NCBI GenBank assembly: GCA_023437365.1
Contig: JAEZGK010000058.1
Coordinates: 124,001-188,000, forward strand
DNA from: Bacillota bacterium
Lineage (GTDB): Bacteria; Bacillota; Clostridia; Lachnospirales; Lachnospiraceae
Length of the DNA: 64,000 nucleotides
Reading direction: 5' to 3'
Positions 61,262-64,000 of the stretch are shown here, piece after piece. The number at the start of each line of letters is the position of its first letter. Positions within the stretch are counted from its first letter, which is position 1. Below the pieces are notes generated by a model. That model did no database searches. It was given only the letters and a program-made list of their open reading frames with translations, and had not been told where the DNA came from. A program made the translations under genes and the position numbers.

Positions 61262-64000
61262 CTAATCTATTTTTCCCTGTTTTTCAATACTCTTTTCTGT
61301 AATTCGTATATTTTCTTCCAAATATACTGTCGTCAGCCGCTGAATCAGATCTCTATCTGCCTTTACATTTCTACTTTTGGGAAGTTTCTTCATGCATTTT
61401 TCCGCTTCACAATAAATTATAACAGTATCATTCCCATCATACTGATCCAGCAAGGCGTACAGGGATTGTTCGTCTTTTTGGAAATCCGAGAGGTTCTTAA
61501 ATTTAATCCAGACCTCCTGCGGTATGCTGTCAAACGGAATGATGTCCTGGCAAATCAGCTTCGCTGCCTTCTCCTCCTCTACGGTTACCTTTCCGCGAAC
61601 GAAAATCTTTCGGTCGGGTTCTATCATGGATTTATATCTTTCATAATCCTTCGGGAATATTATAACCTCTACATTGCCGAATAAATCCTCAAGTGTGATA
61701 AAAGCCATCATGCTGTTGCTGCGGGTTGTCTTCACAGTCTTCGAGGTAACCATGCCGCCAATGATCTCCTGATTGCCATCAATTACCTTGGGCTTGTCGC
61801 TTTCCTCATCAACCATAAAATCATTGGAATTGGCTGTCACATTCTTCTTGATGCGAAGCTCATATTCTTCCAAAGGATGCCCGCTGACATAAATACCAAG
61901 GACCTCCTTCTCAAAGGCCAACAGCTGCTCCTTACTATATTCCTCAATCTCAGGCATTGTCATTTCATATTCATTCTTTTCCTCTTCACCGGCAAAATCA
62001 AACAATGTCATCTGCCCGGTCAATGATTTCTTCTTGTCCGCAGCGATGTCATCCAGTATCTGAACATAATTCATCATCAACTGTCTGCGGTTCGGATGAA
62101 GATTAGAAAATACTCCGGCTTTGATAAAGCTTTCGATGGTTCTCTTATTCACTTCCTTGCCTGACAACCTTGTTGCAAAATCCTTCAGCGTAACAAACGG
62201 ACCATTCTCCTCTCGTTCTGCAACGATTGCATCAATGACAGGTTTCCCGACACCCTTGATCGCTGAAAGCGCATAACGGATTGCTCCTTCCGATACAGTA
62301 AATACCGTATCTCCTTCATTGATATCAGGAGGAAGAATCTCAATTCCCATTTGTCTGCAGGTATAGATATACTCCGAAACCTTACCCGGATTTTCTATGA
62401 CGGAGGTCATAAGAGCCGCCATAAATTCTACGGGATAATAGCATTTCAGATAAGCAGTCTCATAGGATACTACAGCATACGCTGCTGCATGGGACTTATT
62501 GAAGGCATATTTCGCAAAGTCCATCATCTCATCATAGATATGGTTGGCTACTGCCTCGGGAATACCATTTTTGATGCAGCCGGGAACTCCCTCCTCTTCA
62601 TTGCCGTATACAAAGGCCTTCCGCTCCTTAATCATCACGGATTCCTTCTTTTTGGACATGGCACGACGTACCAGATCACTCCGTCCGTAGCTGTAGCCGG
62701 CCAGGTCACGTACAATCTGCATAACCTGCTCCTGGTATACGATACAACCATAGGTGGGTGACAGAATTGGTTCCAGCTGGGGGCATTCATAAGTGATATG
62801 TCCGGCTTCATTCTTCCCCTTGACATACTGCGGGATAAATTCCATTGGACCCGGACGATATAATGCAATTCCCGCTATGATGTCCTCTAGGCTCCGCGGC
62901 TTTAATTCCTTCATGAAATTCTTCATTCCGGCACTTTCCAGCTGGAAGATGCCCTCCGTCTTCGCGGAGGAAATCAGATCATAAACCCTTTGATCATTAT
63001 AATCTATCTGTTTGATGTCAAATTGCTTCGTACCAGAGAACGTCTGGCTCTTGTTGGCTTTATTCACCAATCGTTCCGCATTTTGAATTACAGTCAGAGT
63101 TCGAAGCCCCAGAAAGTCCATCTTAAGAAGCCCCAGCTCTTCCAAAGTAGTCATCGTGAACTGGGTAGTGACAGATTCATCAGAGGAACGGGAAAGTGGT
63201 ACGAATTCATCCAGACTCTCCTTACCAATCACAACACCTGCTGCATGCATTGACGTATGTCTGGGCAGGCCCTCCAATCTCTTGGACATATCGATTAAAT
63301 ATTTAACCTCACTATTGCTTTCATAGAGTTGATTTAGCTCCTTATTTGCAGCCATCGCTTTCTCTATCGTTATTCCGATTTCGGTAGGAATCATCTTAGC
63401 TATCGTATCTACCTGTGCATAGGGCAGATCCAGAGCGCGTCCTACATCCCGGATTACGCCCCTTGCAGCCATCGTACCGAAGGTTATAATCTGTACCACC
63501 TTGTCCTTACCGTATTTGGCGGTTACATAATCAATGACCTCTTGTCTACGCTCGTAACAGAAGTCAATATCAATATCGGGCATGGTAAGACGCTCCGGGT
63601 TCAGGAAACGTTCAAAAAGCAAGTTGTATTTGATTGGGTCGATATCTGTGATATGTAAAGAATAAGAAACAATCGACCCCGCTGCACTGCCACGTCCCGG
63701 TCCGACAGCAATGTTGTTGTCCCTGGCATATTTAATAAAGTCCCAGGTAATCAAGAAATAGTCTACAAAGCCCATATTACGGATGGTATCCAGCTCATAC
63801 TCTAAACGTTCCTGAAGCTCCCTCGTTACAGGCTGATAACGCTCCTTCAGTCCTTCCTCACAGAGCATCGTCAGATACTCAAAGGCAGTAAAGGGAGCCG
63901 GTACCGGATAGACAGGTAATTTATATTCTCCAAAGGCAATGGTTACATTACAGCGCTTAGAGATATCATAAGTATTCTGAAGTGCTTCCTTAGCATAGGG
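61262..64000 (-). CDS. dnaE: DNA polymerase III alpha subunit DnaE (5' end cut by window)
   Basis: The catalytic subunit of the replicative polymerase. The frame stays open to the right edge, so about 912 C-terminal residues are seen and about 250 N-terminal ones (most of the PHP domain) lie beyond. The polymerase active site is visible in MPDIDIDFCYERR with GRGSAAGSIVSY before it. Helix-hairpin-helix, OB-fold (about VTSKTVKTTRSNSMMAFITLED) and C-terminal regions follow. No truncation or frameshift was seen. Confidence 0.97.
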   Translation of the reverse strand, partial: PYAKEALQNTYDISKRCNVTIAFGEYKLPVYPVPAPFTAFEYLTMLCEEGLKERYQPVTRELQERLEYELDTIRNMGFVDYFLITWDFIKYARDNNIAVGPGRGSAAGSIVSYSLHITDIDPIKYNLLFERFLNPERLTMPDIDIDFCYERRQEVIDYVTAKYGKDKVVQIITFGTMAARGVIRDVGRALDLPYAQVDTIAKMIPTEIGITIEKAMAANKELNQLYESNSEVKYLIDMSKRLEGLPRHTSMHAAGVVIGKESLDEFVPLSRSSDESVTTQFTMTTLEELGLLKMDFLGLRTLTVIQNAERLVNKANKSQTFSGTKQFDIKQIDYNDQRVYDLISSAKTEGIFQLESAGMKNFMKELKPRSLEDIIAGIALYRPGPMEFIPQYVKGKNEAGHITYECPQLEPILSPTYGCIVYQEQVMQIVRDLAGYSYGRSDLVRRAMSKKKESVMIKERKAFVYGNEEEGVPGCIKNGIPEAVANHIYDEMMDFAKYAFNKSHAAAYAVVSYETAYLKCYYPVEFMAALMTSVIENPGKVSEYIYTCRQMGIEILPPDINEGDTVFTVSEGAIRYALSAIKGVGKPVIDAIVAEREENGPFVTLKDFATRLSGKEVNKRTIESFIKAGVFSNLHPNRRQLMMNYVQILDDIAADKKKSLTGQMTLFDFAGEEEKNEYEMTMPEIEEYSKEQLLAFEKEVLGIYVSGHPLEEYELRIKKNVTANSNDFMVDEESDKPKVIDGNQEIIGGMVTSKTVKTTRSNSMMAFITLEDLFGNVEVIIFPKDYERYKSMIEPDRKIFVRGKVTVEEEKAAKLICQDIIPFDSIPQEVWIKFKNLSDFQKDEQSLYALLDQYDGNDTVIIYCEAEKCMKKLPKSRNVKADRDLIQRLTTVYLEENIRITEKSIEKQGKID

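Overview
The window looks like a chromosomal segment of an anaerobic, low-to-moderate-GC Firmicute, most likely Clostridia of the Lachnospiraceae type (Anaerocolumna/Lachnoclostridium-like). The evidence is an McsA-McsB-ClpC-RadA stress and repair cluster, a dnaE-pfkA pair, an archaeal-type aspartate--tRNA(Asn) ligase, a class II aldolase, a GH130 mannoside phosphorylase, glucuronate isomerase, an [FeFe]-hydrogenase, strong AGGAGG ribosome sites and sigma-A type TTGACA/TATAAT promoters. This placement is inferred from gene content, not from a search. No phage, plasmid, transposase or CRISPR array was found. Both ends cut a gene: a GGDEF-EAL protein on the left and dnaE on the right.

Layout. 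0-12.9 kb: c-di-GMP enzyme, aldolase, thioesterase, SDR, AspRS2 behind a structured leader, an Ogg glycosylase, GNAT, an MFS carrier, a zinc-ribbon membrane protein and an Ldh-family dehydrogenase. 13-19.3 kb: ECF S component, LacI regulator plus uxaC, HD-GYP, GH130. 19.5-24.2 kb: small membrane proteins, a MoxR-DUF58-DUF4129-like cluster and tRNA-Trp. 24.3-31.3 kb (minus): GntR-mcsA-mcsB-clpC, then a beta-rich protein, radA and a coiled-coil protein. 31.4-35.5 kb (minus): two exported wall or surface proteins sharing a cadherin-like C-terminal module. 36-39 kb (minus): purM-purN-purD. 39-44.6 kb (minus): ABC-2 exporter, a long M29 aminopeptidase, two small membrane proteins including VanZ. 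44.9-48.5 kb (plus): hydrolase, LytTR-DUF3021, [FeFe]-hydrogenase. 48.7-64 kb (mostly minus): hemerythrin, Ig-like surface protein, a C_GCAxxG_C_C-GNAT fusion, a GT4 glycosyltransferase, an ECF sigma/anti-sigma pair, DJ-1 plus ABC exporter, DUF523, pfkA and dnaE.

Most genes are ordinary housekeeping or accessory metabolism; the unusual content is mainly between genes. (1) The AspRS2 leader has a strong promoter, an 18-codon ORF with three consecutive Asp codons, competing stem-loops and an intrinsic terminator just before the synthetase RBS, which resembles leader-peptide attenuation, with no T-box motif seen. (2) Three promoters (AspRS2, ECF S component, lacI-uxaC) each sit directly behind a different tandem-repeat array (36, 22-23 and 13 bp). 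(3) Several intergenic gaps hold long, nearly perfect inverted repeats; two of them (35.8 and 56.8 kb) share sequence and look like one repeat family. (4) The clpC operon begins with a YtrA-type GntR regulator where CtsR is usual, and a perfect inverted repeat overlaps its -10 box.

All calls come from reading the sequence and from family knowledge; no database search was run.
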